A stretch of DNA of 64,000 nt from Metaphire vulgaris (GCA_018105865.1 CM030845.1:8583390-8647389); one strand, 5' to 3'. Numbered from the stretch's first letter, positions 10,729-24,504 are shown. Notes: generated from the letters alone by a model not told the origin. Numbers and translations are program-made.

Positions 10729-11161
10729 ACCTAGAGGCAAGTACTGGGTAGATTCATGCAGAAGGCGGCTGATTGTCGGGTATTTTAGAAAGAGATTGAA
10801 CGAGAAAGGGTGCTAACTCAGTTTTGAAAAATTGTGTTAATCTTGTGGCTGATTCTGTTAAAATTGTAGCCGAACAGTTTTTGACGGTAATTAACTGATT
10901 GTATATGCCTGTGTTTTATGTTGCATCGAAGAGCTGTTGTTTTATCAATGTTTCAATATTTTATAAATTTCACCCGTTGCTGGTGACGTTGCATGCACTG
11001 TAGATTCAAAATCTATCTAAGAGAACTGGGTTGATAGACATGTAAAGAGAAACGATAGCGGCGATCGCACAGGCCAATGCCTCGTAAACCACTTAAATAA
11101 CGTTGTCATACAGCATCTAATCCTTAAAAAGCCGAACAGTTTGAAAAATCTCTTCTGAAGA
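10729..11161. other. Unannotated sequence
   Basis: No gene or repeat recognised between two MITEs. Confidence 0.4.
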
Positions 11162-11302
11162 CCAATTTTTTCTACATTTTCCTCCCAAAGTTTGAAATCT
11201 CCAAAAAAAAGACATTTTGGCAAGTAGTATGACCTCCCCAATGTCTGTTCCCCTAAAACTGTTAAACTCCACCCAATGTCTAGATGGCTAGAATAAACAC
11301 TG
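11162..11302. mobile_element. hAT-like MITE, CAGTGTTTATTCTAG family, copy 3 (left end degraded)
   Basis: The right end is clear (GGCTAGAATAAACACTG). The interior matches 62928-63095 closely (AGTAGTATGACCTCCCCAAT). The left terminus is badly degraded, but the exact 8-mer TCTGAAGA at 11154-11161 and 11303-11310 fixes the insertion boundaries. Confidence 0.8.
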
Positions 11303-11310
11303 TCTGAAGA

Positions 11311-11640
11311 CTGTCTCTAGCTCTGTCTCTGTCTGTCTCTCTCTCCATCTGCTCTTCTCTCAGATTCTCTTTACCTTTCTCTTTGTCTTGTTTTGTCTGT
11401 ATATCTGTTTCTCTTTGTCATTCTCTGTGTCTCTGCTTCTCTCCGTTTATCCCTGTTTCTATTTGTCTTTCCTTTTCTCTGTGTTCTCTCCTCTATCTTC
11501 TCCATTTCTCATTGCCTTTCTCTGTCTTTCTCTCTCTCTCTCTCCCTGGTGCTTTTTATCTTTCTGTTTCTCCATTTTCTCTCTTTCGCTGCCCTTCGTC
11601 TCTGTCGCTCCTTTTCCTGTCCTGTCCTGTCCTGCCAGAA
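11311..11640 (+). repeat. Pyrimidine-rich degenerate TCTCTGTC tract
   Basis: Low-complexity strand-asymmetric DNA. It opens all three plus frames into Ser/Leu/Phe-rich pseudo-proteins that should not be annotated as genes. Confidence 0.85.
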
Positions 11641-11780
11641 GGCAGTATTCACAGCGCGGCGTCTTCTGATATCTGTACGTTAGGTTCTCACGGGACGAAC
11701 ACCGATGGTCCGGTCCAGAATAAAAACTCCGTCGCCAAACGAATTACTCCTTTATACATTATAGATTATATCCGGTCTGC
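11641..11780. other. Unannotated spacer between two low-complexity tracts
   Basis: Ordinary-composition sequence starting with three CCTGT units. Nothing recognised. Confidence 0.35.
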
Positions 11781-11975
11781 TAGAGAGAGTGAGAGAAAGA
11801 GAGAGAGAGAGAGATTGACAGACAGAGACAGGCAGAGAGAAGAGAGAGACAGACAGAGACAGGCAGAGAGAAGAGAGAGAGACAGACGGACAGAAACGAG
11901 ACATAGACAAACAGACAGACAGAGACCGACAGAGACGAGACAGACAGGCTGACAGACAGACAAACAGAGACAGTT
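11781..11975 (+). repeat. (GA)n/(GACA)n purine tract
   Basis: GA and GACAGA units in several blocks, opposite in strand bias to the pyrimidine tract at 11311-11640 and the (CT)n at 12124-12185. Confidence 0.9.
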
Positions 11976-12121
11976 GTTCTATTTCGTCCTTTCGTTCCGT
12001 TGAAGTCACTATCTGTAAAGATTCTCTGAGCGATCTGATGTCGGCCGAAGGCTTTCTGCTGTTGTCCCTGAGGTCGCGTCAGCCCAAGAAGTTCGCGTAT
12101 TTGTATTGAAGCCGTCTGCCC

Positions 12122-12123
<2 letters not shown>

Positions 12124-12185
<62 letters not shown>
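12124..12185 (+). repeat. (CT)n microsatellite
   Basis: About 60 bp of pure CT. Confidence 0.95.
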
Positions 12186-12187
<2 letters not shown>

Positions 12188-12416
12188 ACGGAGATTAATC
12201 CGACGCTCAGATAAAGCTTTTAGTGACCGCACACAGATTAATTTTCAGGATTTTTTTCTGCAACCGGGGTGGAGGGTGGGGGGTGGCCGTTGCATCTGGC
12301 GACGGACACTTGTAATACAAGACGGCGGCGGCGGCGGTGACGCCCGACTAACAGGTGCCTCGCCTATTCCAAGGCGGTGCTCGGGGGATTGCAGAGAATA
12401 GCGCTACGAAAAACAT

Positions 12417-12419
<3 letters not shown>

Positions 12420-12452
<33 letters not shown>
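12420..12452. repeat. (TA)n microsatellite
   Basis: About 32 bp of pure TA. Confidence 0.9.
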
Positions 12453-12454
<2 letters not shown>

Positions 12455-12928
12455 TTCAGGAGACCCTAATGCAGCTTGCGTTGAGTAAATACTTAGGATC
12501 AACTACTAAGTAAACAAATTTCGTCGATTAAATACTGAATAAATACTTAAGCTTGTTAGAGCTGCACATTTATATAGCTCTTTGGAAAGAAAAGACTTGC
12601 GCCTCCCCTCCTCCCGCCTCCCAAAGAATCTAGTAAATATCAAGCATATCGACGACGAGACGTCGTCTCATTCACTGCAAAGCCTCCAATTTAGTTTCCG
12701 ATCGGTGTTCTTGTGGTGTATGGATGGCTTCCGCTGCGCGTCGAGGAGTCTGCGAACGCGATCCACTTGTGAGAAGCATCGATAAAATTCGAAATAAGAT
12801 TTCAAACGTCTTCAATAAAAGATGTCCAATTACAGAAGAGCTATACATAGAACTGGCGCTTGGTCGCCGAGTATACAATATACGCCTGCTATGATTTAAT
12901 TTCCCTCATACGTCGCACTCTCATTTCA
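12453..12928. other. Unannotated sequence
   Basis: No recognisable gene. Short frames on both strands at 12582-12878 overlap and resemble nothing known. Confidence 0.35.
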
Positions 12929-12941
12929 CCACCCACCCACC

Positions 12942-12994
<53 letters not shown>

Positions 12995-13005
12995 GCACAC
13001 ACAAG
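12929..13005 (+). repeat. (CCCA)n followed by (CA)n
   Basis: Six CCCA units run directly into about 40 bp of CA. A MITE inserted at the right end of this array (13006). Confidence 0.95.
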
Positions 13006-13181
13006 CAGTGTTTAATCTAGACTCCTGGACTCCGGGGGGGGTGACTGACAAAGCTGGGAGAATTCTGCTAGGGGGCTGCTGTTAGTTGATGTAGTAGTAT
13101 GACAAAATTTCAGGGAGGGAATTTGAAATTTCCGGGAAGGGAAGGGCAATTTTCCCCGGAAACGGCCTAGATTAAACCCTG
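13006..13181. mobile_element. hAT-like MITE, CAGTGTTTAATCTAGA subfamily, copy 1
   Basis: Ends CAGTGTTTAATCTAGACTCC and GGCCTAGATTAAACCCTG. The 8-bp duplication CACACAAG at 12998-13005 and 13182-13189 is exact, although the target is CA-rich. The interior is the reverse of 34984-35177 (GACTCCGGGG and GCTGCTGTTAGTTGATG blocks). The termini relate it to the CAGTGTTTATTCTAG family. Confidence 0.88.
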
Positions 13182-13319
13182 CACACAAGCACACACAAAT
13201 GCACTCATAAAACTTACATAAGCTGTACCGATGTTGGAAATGGGTATCACAGTGAAGCCGCCACTTAGTTATTTGACAGTGGATATCAATATCATTTGGG
13301 GAAATCTGTAAGCAGCAAC

Positions 13320-13830
13320 GTTCTACTTACGACGACGGCGCCTGTTCTCATTATCCAAGAATCTAGGGGGGTCATTTCTGTTTCTAGGTGAAGTGGATGT
13401 CATAATTAGGACACCGGCAGAAAAAACCTTCTTCTGGTGTTGGCCAATCAGTAGGCCTACAAGGCGACGCAGTCCAAAGTCGAATTTCTGGACGCGTCGA
13501 CCGAACGCGGTCAATGTACGCGACACCGCCGAGTATGGGAAGAAGACGCTTCGAAAGCAGAGCAAACACAGTCCACGCATCGAAATGGGAGACGGGGTTT
13601 CCTCGTGTGCACCCGCGTCGCCGCCGCCGCCGTAAAGAGACCGGCGGCGGCGACGGAAAGCGTTCTCGAGGCGCCCGATATATGGATCACTCCGAGTGGC
13701 CGAAGTGGGGGCTTCAGCCGCGGTCCGCAGGTGCAAATCGAACGAGCACTCATCATTCGCGCTCCTGTCGAAACCGAGCGCAGCATTCGTTGCCCGTCTT
13801 CGGACGATTAGACCTACCTAGACGCTGGTT
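13320..13830. other. CpG-rich stretch, possible promoter or exon
   Basis: Higher GC and dense CG dinucleotides, including GCCGCCGCCGCCG and an inverted GGCGGCGGCG block. Frames are open on both strands (13323-13736 minus, 13514-13870 plus), as expected from composition. I recognise no domain in any of them. It could be a CpG-rich promoter region or a divergent exon. Confidence 0.3.
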
Positions 13831-14040
13831 GAAAATATCTTTTACGATTAAAAATCTAAATCAAATTTAGAAAATATATTTAGGAGTGGGTATTTATTTA
13901 TCGGAATACAGTGTAACTGAAATTTTTCAAATAGCCTATATATCGAAAGATTAAAAGTGAAATTTTCATAGAATTGCTGTACTATTTTATACTTTTAATG
14001 TACATGTAGAAATAAATTTCTAAATTATCTTCATGTTTCG

Positions 14041-14074
14041 ATCCACTGGATCCCACAGCCATGTGTCCAGTGGA
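14041..14074. repeat. Small hairpin
   Basis: TCCACTGGA and TCCAGTGGA are separated by about 15 nt. A single short inverted repeat with no known context. Confidence 0.4.
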
Positions 14075-14352
14075 GTCGGGCTGCTTCCATCCGAAATGTT
14101 TCGACCTTTACCAAGCTCGATCGGCTGGAAACCAAACTTGGGACATCCTTGACCACAGCTTTGCTTGCACTCTCCTCTGCCATGGGAGATTTATGGCAGT
14201 TCGGGGGGTGGGGGGTTGTGAGAAGTGACCTTAGCTCCTAAATTATTGTAATTTTTGGAGGGGAGTTCTGAAAAAGTTTGATGGAGGGGAAATTTTCACT
14301 ATCCAGCCTGTAATGCAACACTGTTTGGCTGATAGTGGTATAGTTAAGTTAA

Positions 14353-14432
14353 TTAACCCCTTAACCGTGTATTTAACTGTAACTCAATGTAAAATGGACG
14401 GCTATATCCGGGATCCCCAGTTAAGGGGTTAA
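14353..14432. mobile_element. piggyBac-like MITE (TTAA-flanked)
   Basis: TTAA at both edges flanks inverted ends CCCCTTAACCG on the left and the complement of CCCCTTAACTG on the right. At 80 bp including the TTAA it can only be a non-autonomous miniature element or solo ends. TTAA duplication is the hallmark of piggyBac-type transposases. Confidence 0.65.
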
Positions 14433-15050
14433 ACCTCCGAGCAAATAGGAGATTATTTGACCATGCTTTGTACCACGATTGTCTAAGAGCCTGTTTTTGG
14501 TACAGACCAGTTTAGGCACTTATAAGGAAGTTTCGGAAAAGGGACTTGAAACACAGTCGGGCGGGATTAGACATTAAAAGGCAAGAACTTGGCTAACTTT
14601 GTATGGAATCAACAACGCAGAAAAACAGCTTAGCTGCAGGGGGTTCATGAGTGCAGTCTTTTTCCTGTCTTCTGAATCTGAAATTGTTGGGCTCTGACAT
14701 ACATGCAGAACCGAGTAGAATCTATTCTCACTATTTCTCGAAGAAGAGACCTATAGAAACCTTAAGCTGCTCTCTGTTTATCTATTTTTAGAAACGCCTA
14801 TTTTCCTATTGATACCTTATAAAAAGCCGTCTGTTAATTAACTATTTTAGTGGGCACAGGGCGAAGAGAGGAGGGTGCTCGAGGGAATCTAGGTAGAACG
14901 CTTAGGGTAAGAACTTTGTTATTGCGTAACAACTGCTGCTCATTGAAGGATTAATGAATCTTAAGGAAATCCCCGACATTTAGCATTCACTAAAATTACT
15001 AAACAGTAGGCCCATATACGCAGTGAAATTATTCTGTGTGAACTGACAAT
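14433..15050. other. Unannotated sequence
   Basis: No gene or repeat family recognised. Confidence 0.4.
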
Positions 15051-15054
15051 CGTC

Positions 15055-15100
15055 AATCAATCAATCAATCAATCAACTTCTATAGCGCCACTGTTATAAT
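15055..15100 (+). repeat. (CAAT)n and TATAGCGCC tail-like sequence
   Basis: About five CAAT units followed by CTTCTATAGCGCCACTG, resembling the TATAGCGC sequences at 19888 and 49551. Such sequences occur at ends of invertebrate SINE/LINE copies. Too short to classify. Confidence 0.35.
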
Positions 15101-15239
15101 GCCCACGGCATGAGCAGATGACAATAATGACAACACTGCTCTAAAAATCCCGCCATGACAGCTCCATCCTTACGCCACTGAGAAGTCATCAGGGCGTCGT
15201 CTGTAGGCTCTTAAACGCTGTCTCCAGCGCTGTTCAGTG

Positions 15240-16620
<1,381 letters not shown>

Positions 16621-17029
16621 TTGCGTCTACGAAACTCCGTTATTCGTCAAAAGGCGCTATATGAATGCGACGAGCGTTTCCAAGTGGCAACACAACCGAA
16701 TCGGACCGTCTGTTTATCGGCGCTGGTTTCGTTTAACACGGTAGAGACCGGAAAAATATAAAGTGTTGCGTTCGATCGTAGCGTATCAGAGGAAAAAGCC
16801 TTCGGAAATACTTCTGCTGAAACGAAACCCCGAACATGGATTACTAATCATGATGATACAATGTGCAGCTATTGGACATGTAGTCACGCGATAATAGCCA
16901 TCGTGATACTCTTAGCAAGTAAGTTAACTTTCATTCACATCAATTTAGTAGAAGATAGATTCAGAGTAGTTTTCGTATTTTGGCACGCTTCTATTATCTC
17001 AAAGGGCAAATACAATACAAATACAATAC

Positions 17030-17114
17030 GTAGATTGCAAAGCGCTCTTGTCTTTGGCCATTTTGCCATTCTTATTGCGCTATATAAATTGTCCGGCTAA
17101 TAATAATAATTATA

Positions 17115-17190
<76 letters not shown>
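17030..17190 (+). repeat. LINE/SINE 3' tail plus (AAT)n
   Basis: GCAAAGCGCTCTTG and then GCGCTATATAAATTG run directly into about 90 bp of AAT. A GCGCTATATAAAT core followed by an AAT/ATT array is the usual 3' end of L2/CR1-type LINEs and dependent SINEs. No coding part is recognisable upstream. Confidence 0.55.
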
Positions 17191-17193
<3 letters not shown>

Positions 17194-17473
17194 GCAGCAA
17201 TAGAATAATGATTGAAATTATTATTAAGCCAATGTTCGTGATGGCTGACAACCTGAAAGTTAACTGACTCGTATATTCTGTCCATCATTTCCGTCTCGGC
17301 GACAAGAGACTGGTGAATGAATACGCGTCTATTCGGATATATTTTAAGGAAACCTAGGAAATCGATTTTTTTACCTAGCCGACATTAACATGTCGGACAT
17401 AAGATGTTTATGCTGATAGAAATTTATATGGAACTAGTTCTTACAGCTGCTTGTCAATTCTTAAAACTTAGAA

Positions 17474-17560
17474 CAGTATTTCCCAAACTGTGGGTCGCGA
17501 CCTAAAAGTGGGTCGCAGGGCTCAGTCTAATGGGTCGCGTTATAACGCGAAATTAGATTA
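17474..17560. mobile_element. Solo hAT-like terminus
   Basis: CAGTATTTCCCAAACTGTGG followed by GTCGCGACC matches the general form of hAT terminal sequences (CAGTGGTTCTCAAACTGTGG type). No matching opposite end is found downstream, so this is a truncated copy. Confidence 0.5.
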
Positions 17561-18244
17561 AAAATATCATGTTTTAGCCAAAACCACAATATCACAAGCC
17601 ATTGAAAGTTGCAAGTAGGCTTAGGTTTTAAGAAATTTATGTGCTTGCAATTCTCCATACACGGTTTATATTAAAATGATCATTGTTTCATCAAATTTTA
17701 GTTGACAATAAATTTGCAGGGTCGGGCATGTTACAAAGCCGCTGAAGTGAGTCGCACTTTCCCAAACAGCTGAGAAAACCATGGCCTATAGCTATAGTTC
17801 TTTCTACAATTATTAATCTTATTTCGCAATAACACAAAGAATGCATATTCCGACCATTTTGCTCCGTAATTCCACTAACAATAGAGAATCTCCGTTGAAG
17901 AGGTCTACGTGTTAATCTGTCGGTTAAGCGATCTTTCAAATACTCATAAGATTTTCAAGACACGTAACAAAGGTATGTTGCTGGCAAAATTTTAAAAGAG
18001 ATAATTTTCAAGAAATTTCGAATTCTATTTTCTCCCCCTGTCTTAGTTGGTAATAATATAAATAATATAGCGTAATATATTTGCCATGCTTTCATTCGAA
18101 TTGAATAGGAGCTTTTGTTTTGCCATTTATTCAAAACTCAGAAGATTCTTTTCAACTAGCGTTCGCCAGACGGCGTAATGCATTTTTTGATATTGCATGC
18201 TTTAATTTATATATATAATGGAATGCTAAGCAGAACTCATACAT
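17561..18244. other. Unannotated AT-rich sequence
   Basis: No gene or repeat recognised. Confidence 0.4.
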
Positions 18245-18571
18245 CAGCGGTTCTCAACCTTTATAGTGCCGCGACCCTTTTAATTCAATTCTCATGATGT
18301 GGCGACCCCCTAGACCAGACCCCACGAGAGAAATTCGGGCCCCTGCAGAATAAAAATTCTTGACCTTTTTTTTTTAATAGTTGTCAAAAGTATTACATCT
18401 TAAAATGAGCTGATGACCTTTTTGCTCGTTAGCCTTTTTTCATGTTAAAATGAGCCCATTTTGCACAATAACAATAAAAGAGACAATCTTTATTTCTGAA
18501 GGTCTCCGGCGACCCTCTGGCAAATCGATTTTAAAACAGCGCCATCCCGGATGGCAGGTTGAGAACCGCTG
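18245..18571. mobile_element. hAT-like MITE, CAGCGGTTCTCAACCT ends
   Basis: Ends CAGCGGTTCTCAACCT and AGGTTGAGAACCGCTG form a near-perfect inverted repeat. Flanking 8-mers TCATACAT and TCATATCT match at 6 of 8. The interior has two runs of the TGAYGACC, T-run, GTYRTTAG/GTCA type (18359-18385, 18411-18431), a motif shared with elements that have other termini. Confidence 0.8.
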
Positions 18572-20239
18572 TCATATCTTTGATAGAGTGGTCCCTATTG
18601 TTCAAACAGATTTCGAGCATCACACAGTAAAAAAAAAAAAAAGGTGACGCCACTGGTCGTTGAAATTTTAAAGAAAATTTAAATGGCTACATTCGCGATA
18701 TAATAGTGCAAAAGTATGCCAAATTCTACGCATTATGACCCAGGGATTGTCAAAATTTCGTTGGATGGCCCATTTTAGGGTCGTCCTTTATGTACAGGCA
18801 CATCTTTATTTTACGAAGATACGTAAAATCTGTCTCAGTTGATTTTAAAACAGCGCCATCCGTCACAAATGTAAGGAGTTTGCAATCGGTAATTTTTTTT
18901 ACAATCGAGCATCGATCTATTTAAAGTTTAAGCAAATTTCCTTTTCTATGCAATGGCTTCGGCAGCACATTCCTGTCCGTTGAACGTTGAAGCCTTTCTG
19001 CTGTCTCAATGACAACGTTTACAATACATGTTTCTGTAAAAAAAGGCGCTCTAAGATGCTACCCGTTGTACCGATCCTTCAGTGTTACCTGCATACCACG
19101 ATTTCTATCAGCTACTTGGCGTCACAGAGTGTGTGGGAGTTCGATCGCATGCTTACGAAACGCAGAGACAGAATGCATTAGTGATTTTGTGTCATCTTTG
19201 ACGTCGATCCCTTATTAAACAGAACCATTCGATAAATGCGCCGACTTCAATCTCAACTCCAACGAACAGGCAACCCCACCCCACCCGCGCAGACCATAAG
19301 GCACCAAAGATTGGGCGATGAAAGGAAAAGGGAAGGGGGTGTTCCTGGAAGGCGATGAATCCATTTTCAAATTTTATTTAGGAGTTGCTCTTATTTCTTA
19401 GCGGTTTAATTGTGTCGGTGCCGAACTCTGTCAATAGCTGACGACAGTTTGAAGCATCTAGCTAAAGGTTGAAATCGGAAAGATGAAGGCGTTTCCATGT
19501 TTAATTAATCAAATTTCATAGTTTTGTACGAGATGCCGTTGAGATAACGTTATTTTCAGGCCTATATATCTGAAAGAAGAGGCTCCTCTGAAGATGCAGT
19601 GAGCTGCTGACCTGGTCCCAGATAAGTGTGTCTTTTCAAACATGTCAGCTACATTTTAACAAACAGTCGTGATTCGCGATAACAGCCAGACGGGAAAACC
19701 TACCACAAACACCAAAAAGTTCGAGAGCCTCTAACCTAGAAACTGTCTTGTTCTTTCTCTTAAATCGGAGTCATAAAGGTTTTACATTTGCGTTATCTGC
19801 GTTACGTATACTGTCAATGTGTATGGGTTAACTTAGCTTGCTTTTAATTCGCTAATTGAACGCGTCTACATTGTAATGTAATGTGGAATTTGTATAGCGC
19901 CTCTTATATTTCTACTCAGAGGCGCTAAACTGGCGTCTAAACTGGCGTCTAGCGTATAGCACTGAATGCGGCCGTCGCCAGTGTTACCGCTGCCATTTTC
20001 AAAAACCCAAAATAACCTGTTGTGAAGTATTCGAGAATCCGAGAGTTCACTGCTATCTTGTAGAATTCTGTTGAAATAGTCCATAAGTCTAAAAAATCCT
20101 GGAATGTAACCTCGTAGGAAACTCGCAATTATCGTAACTTTTTGCTGTCGAAAGTATGCAGCATGCAAACTAGACCTACTAGCAAATAAGTTGCAGTATT
20201 TTCCAAACGTTTATAGGAAATCGAAGTTTGTTTGACTAA
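18572..20239. other. Low-copy sequence with one solo transposon end
   Basis: 18640-18653 (GGTGACGCCACTG) looks like a solo right terminus of a CAGTGGCGTC-type element, preceded by a poly-A run. Around 19885-19945 a TATAGCGCC/GGCGCTAAACTGGCG block forms a small inverted and direct repeat. No gene is recognised. Confidence 0.4.
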
Positions 20240-20417
20240 CATTGGCGTAAAGCCGTTGAGAAATATAGGGGGGAGCGGTTGGTAGGTAGTATGAACGAGT
20301 TGAATGCGTGAATGCGCGGCGAAAAGCTCATCGACGAGCACTTTTTACTCGTCGGAGACTTTCTCCTGAAAATATCGATGCGCCCCCCCTATTTCGAAAA
20401 CCCAGAATACGCCATTG
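20240..20417. mobile_element. hAT-like MITE, CATTGGCGTA ends (degraded)
   Basis: CATTGGCGTA…GAAATATAGGGGGG on the left pairs with CCCCCCCTATTTCG…ATACGCCATTG on the right. Flanking 8-mers TTGACTAA and TTTGCTAA match at 6 of 8. Confidence 0.6.
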
Positions 20418-20496
20418 TTTGCTAATAGGCCTACTGAACAAATAGGTTTATATGAAGATCAGACGCCAGAAAAAGAATTCCAGACGATCAAAAGAT

Positions 20497-20570
20497 AGGA
20501 TCGAACTACTGCAGATTTGGTAAAATCCGGGGGTTGCGACCCCACTGAGTAGCAAATGAAAAGTCCAAGA
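20497..20570 (-). repeat. tRNA-like sequence, probable SINE or tRNA relic
   Basis: On the minus strand a box A-like TTGCTACTCAGTGGGG is followed by a foldable anticodon-like arm (CGGATT/AATCTG) and a box B-like GTAGTTCGATCCTAT whose T-stem pairs GTAG with CTAT. No clear acceptor stem is present. Confidence 0.4.
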
Positions 20571-20709
20571 ATGTACTTCTGGTTGTTTTTCCAGTGCAAT
20601 ATTATATTTGATGTTTGCGTCGATGGTTTCTGCAGTAAATAGATGTTTCCAATTGGCCGGAACTCACAGTGGCTCACAGTTGAACTCACAGTTGACGCTA
20701 ATTCAATTA

Positions 20710-20744
20710 CAATTTATTTATTTATTTATTTATTTATTTATTTG
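20710..20744 (+). repeat. (TTTA)n microsatellite
   Basis: About eight TTTA units. Confidence 0.9.
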
Positions 20745-21136
20745 CTTAACAAGTTTCTCAGCGCTCAACGAACTATTCCATCACCGTTATCGGTTAGACG
20801 GCCCTATAGCGCGTTCGGCCATTAACCCTTTCGTCTCCAAATCCATTCATTTGTCGCGAATTCAACGACCGAACAAGAGACCAATCCGGTCGAATCTTTC
20901 CCGTCGAAAGAGCTTATCGAGGGTTAATGACATATTCGAGCGGTGTTCTTGCAATCCGTCTGAAGAAGACGGCGGCAAAAAGCGAAATGTGTCGGCGTCT
21001 ACAAGAGTCCGACACAAAAGAAAGTAATCACTGAAAGACACGAAACTCAAGTGCTGCTCCTGTCTAAGACTATTTTGTCAATCTGGTTCCTACGGTATGT
21101 ACAGTAGTCAAGCATCGAATTAAGAACACTTTCCAC

Positions 21137-21535
<399 letters not shown>

Positions 21536-22001
21536 AAACAATTGTTATGCTCCTGTTATTAAGATTGAAGGCTCATTGCACTAGTTATTTTTGGCCAATT
21601 AACATAAAATTTATACTTAATTATAATGCAACATTCAAACAGGGGCCACAGTAGTCCGACTCCCTCGCATTAAAATTAGCCTGTATTTTATCCTACTCGG
21701 ATGGTGACTACTAACATCGCCAGAACTATGTATTTCTGTCAGTTTAGATGCAAGTTAAGCCACATCTTGCCAGACTTATGCTCTTTGCCTATGTTCGACG
21801 CTAAATGCTGTTGTTGGCAGGGGCTAAAGTACTACGAGATGATGATCAAAATTTCCTAAATAATTATTATGCTGACAACGACGACTAAGACGCCGATGAT
21901 GATGATGACGACAACGACGATCACATCATTATCATCAGGCATCTTATTGACTATTGGGTCTAATATTTCTTCCTTTGACGAGAGGGAAATGTTGTAGCAC
22001 T
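21536..22001. other. Unannotated sequence
   Basis: Contains a short GATGATGATGACGAC stretch near 21895. Nothing else recognised. Confidence 0.4.
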
Positions 22002-22306
22002 CAGTGGCAGTTCCAGGATTTCTTGGTGGGGATGAAATAAATTTATAGAAAGTTGGTGGAGGGATGAAAGAGAACGAAAACATCAATAAACTTTGCCGGA
22101 AAAGGCTGACAAAAGGAAATAATTTCCCATAATTTTACTACACTTTTACCAAAAAATAGGTTCACCAGCAAAAAACGTCATCCGCAGTTTTTTCCTGTAA
22201 TTTTACAAGACTTTTACTCAAAAATAGGGGTTTCACGGCGAAAAAGAAGCCCAGAAGTCCGGTGGGGGATGTATCACCACTCATCCTCCACGTGGAATCG
22301 CCACTG
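22002..22306. mobile_element. hAT-like MITE, CAGTGGCAGTTCCAGG ends
   Basis: Left end CAGTGGCAGTTCC and right end GTGGAATCGCCACTG are inverted repeats. The interior is a diverged tandem duplication of a unit of about 75 bp (TAATTTTAC…ACTTTTAC…AAAAATAGG). It includes a reverse copy of the shared motif (ACCAGCAAAAAACGTCATC, 22164-22182). The flanking 8-mers do not match well, so no target duplication is claimed. Its right end resembles 24263-24340. Confidence 0.65.
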
Positions 22307-23520
22307 GCAACAAAGATCCCTGATAGAATCCACAAAATCTGATAAAGCCTCCACTTAAAAAAAGAGAGTTTCCAATTACTCATTCTGACTCATAGACCAC
22401 ATAATGCATCGCTTCCTCGGGCCGAGTGTAAGCGTCTAATTATTGTTTTCGCGAGAACCTCGCAAGCAGCTAACGAACCAAAAACAACGTGAACCATCTG
22501 CGGACGATTAACGTTCTGACGCTACAGCGTTTGCTGACGTCATGCCCGACGACAGATCGGGTAAGATGGGGCTGGTTGGGCCGATCCCCTCACCCATACC
22601 CGCACCGGGGTCAGGTCTAATGCTGTTGAACTTGGAGCTTTGTGAAAACACTTTCAATGGCTGAGATACGATTGAACGAAAGGAATGCTATTCTTGCAAT
22701 AACTAGGCAAACGGCGAAACTGAGAAGTGGAAATGATTCAAAGATAGAAGCCATTCTCATGCGGAAAGATGATCTTAAAATTCTCTGGATAACATAAACG
22801 GAATATTTCTGGGATGACCCTTTTGTCTTCGTCGAATAATTTTTAGTGTTCTTGACGACACCAACAAATACAGTTAGTTCTGACGGGAAATTTTAAAATG
22901 TGCAGAGTTCAATTTTTCTCATGGTGCACAATAATAAAATTCCTCCCAAAACGCTGACAAAGCAGATTTTAACTTCCCCCAAAATACTGTTATTATAGAA
23001 TACTTTCGCTATCTCTTTCCCTGGGTAATTGTCTCTTTCATTTTCTCTTTCATTCATTGTCTCTTCCTTTTGCTCTCGCGTTGAATTTGAATTGTCTTTC
23101 CTCATACTATGATAGGGGGTCTACTTGTATGTATAATATATATATATTCCCCTTAAAGGAATTAGCATAAACTGCTGACAGAGACAGACAGGCAGGCAGA
23201 CACAGACAGACAGGCAGACAAAGGAAGAGAGAGCAGTAGTGTATTGCGTTACATAGGCCTAGAGATTTTCGATGAACAGACGAAATTCGGAAGATATAAA
23301 TGCGCTAAATAAGTGAACGAAATCGGAAACGTTCGTTCAAAGCTTTGGCTCAGCGACTTGTCGGTCAGAGGATTACGCCACAGAAGCTAGAGCATTGAAA
23401 CGCACGACAGTGATTAATCAGAATCCGACGCCTGAGAACCAGGCCGGGTGTTTTCTGAAAGGTTTGTGAAGCTAAGAACTAGAATTAAAACGGCTCAAGT
23501 GGAAGACGCAGTACCTGTTT
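22307..23520. other. Unannotated sequence
   Basis: A CRE octamer TGACGTCA lies at 22535-22542 and a short GACAGGCA-type tandem at about 23180-23222. No gene recognised. Confidence 0.4.
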
Positions 23521-23525
<5 letters not shown>

Positions 23526-23604
<79 letters not shown>

Positions 23605-23820
23605 TCTGTTTCTCTGTTTCTCTCCCTTCTTCTCTGGCTCGCTTCCTTTCTCGTTCTCTGGCTGTCTCTCTATCTCAGTCCCCAGAGCTCTGTCAGTCCC
23701 ACTCTGTTTCCCTGGCTCTCTTTCTTTCTATCCCTCTCTCTTTCTCTCTCCAACTCTGTCTCTCTGTTTCTGTCTTTGTATCTGTCTCTGTCTCTATCCC
23801 TGTCTCTGTTTGTCGCAGCT
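23526..23820 (+). repeat. (CT)n and degenerate pyrimidine tract
   Basis: About 72 bp of pure CT followed by about 220 bp of TCTSTGTTTC-type degenerate units. Confidence 0.95.
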
Positions 23821-24262
23821 CTGCGCCCGTATCTCTCACACGCCAAAGAAATTCAGGAGTTCTTAGGGGAAGGAGAGAGGGGGAGGAAGGGAGTATAGAG
23901 TGAACCGTCAAAATCAACTTAAAACAGTTGTCGGTCGGACTACTCTCGCACCCCCCACCAAAAAAAAAAGAAAATCGTTTCCTGAGACGAGGCTATATTC
24001 TGACCGCGCACCCCTCCCCAGCGAATACTATGATACGAGCCAGAGTATGAAAATGGAGTGCTGCATGGATTGAACCTGTAAGCCTAGATCTGTTAGACCT
24101 CCAATTACAGTAGATGGAAGGAAGTCAACGTCAGAATAAACAGCGTACATGCTGCATGACGTTGGACTCTTTGTCGACAAGTACCGTTCTTCGCCTCTGC
24201 ATCGCCTCTTTCATTATAATTACCTGTATTATGGACTTTTCACATATGTGTCGAGTGTTTTC

Positions 24263-24340
24263 TAGTGGCGGTTTCACCTGGGGGGTGAGTGGGGATGCAT
24301 CCCCCTGCAGGGGCGCCCATCCCCCCTGGCTGCTGGAAGC
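24263..24340. mobile_element. Partial hAT-like MITE end
   Basis: TAGTGGCGGTTTCACCTGG…GGTGAGTGGGGATGCATCCCC matches the reversed right end of the element at 22002-22306. The opposite terminus is not visible. Confidence 0.45.
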
Positions 24341-24416
24341 AGCTTCCCCCTTCCCTGTCCTCCCTTCCCTCTCCTACACCTAAACGGGGATCCGGCATGG
24401 ATTTATCTACATCACA

Positions 24417-24422
24417 TTATTA

Positions 24423-24502
<80 letters not shown>
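24417..24502 (+). repeat. (ATT)n microsatellite
   Basis: About 85 bp of ATT with a single C near the start. Confidence 0.95.

Positions 24503-24504
<2 letters not shown>

Noticed and set aside
11383..11952. 189-codon Ser/Leu/Phe-rich plus-strand frame
   Set aside because: It lies wholly in pyrimidine-rich then GA/GACA low-complexity DNA, with all three frames open.
14180..14335. G-rich segment resembling interiors of the CAGTGTTTATTCTAG MITEs
   Set aside because: Neither inverted end nor a target duplication could be found.
24055..24110. Minus-strand GGTTCAATCC, possible tRNA box B
   Set aside because: No box A at the right distance and no T-stem pairing.
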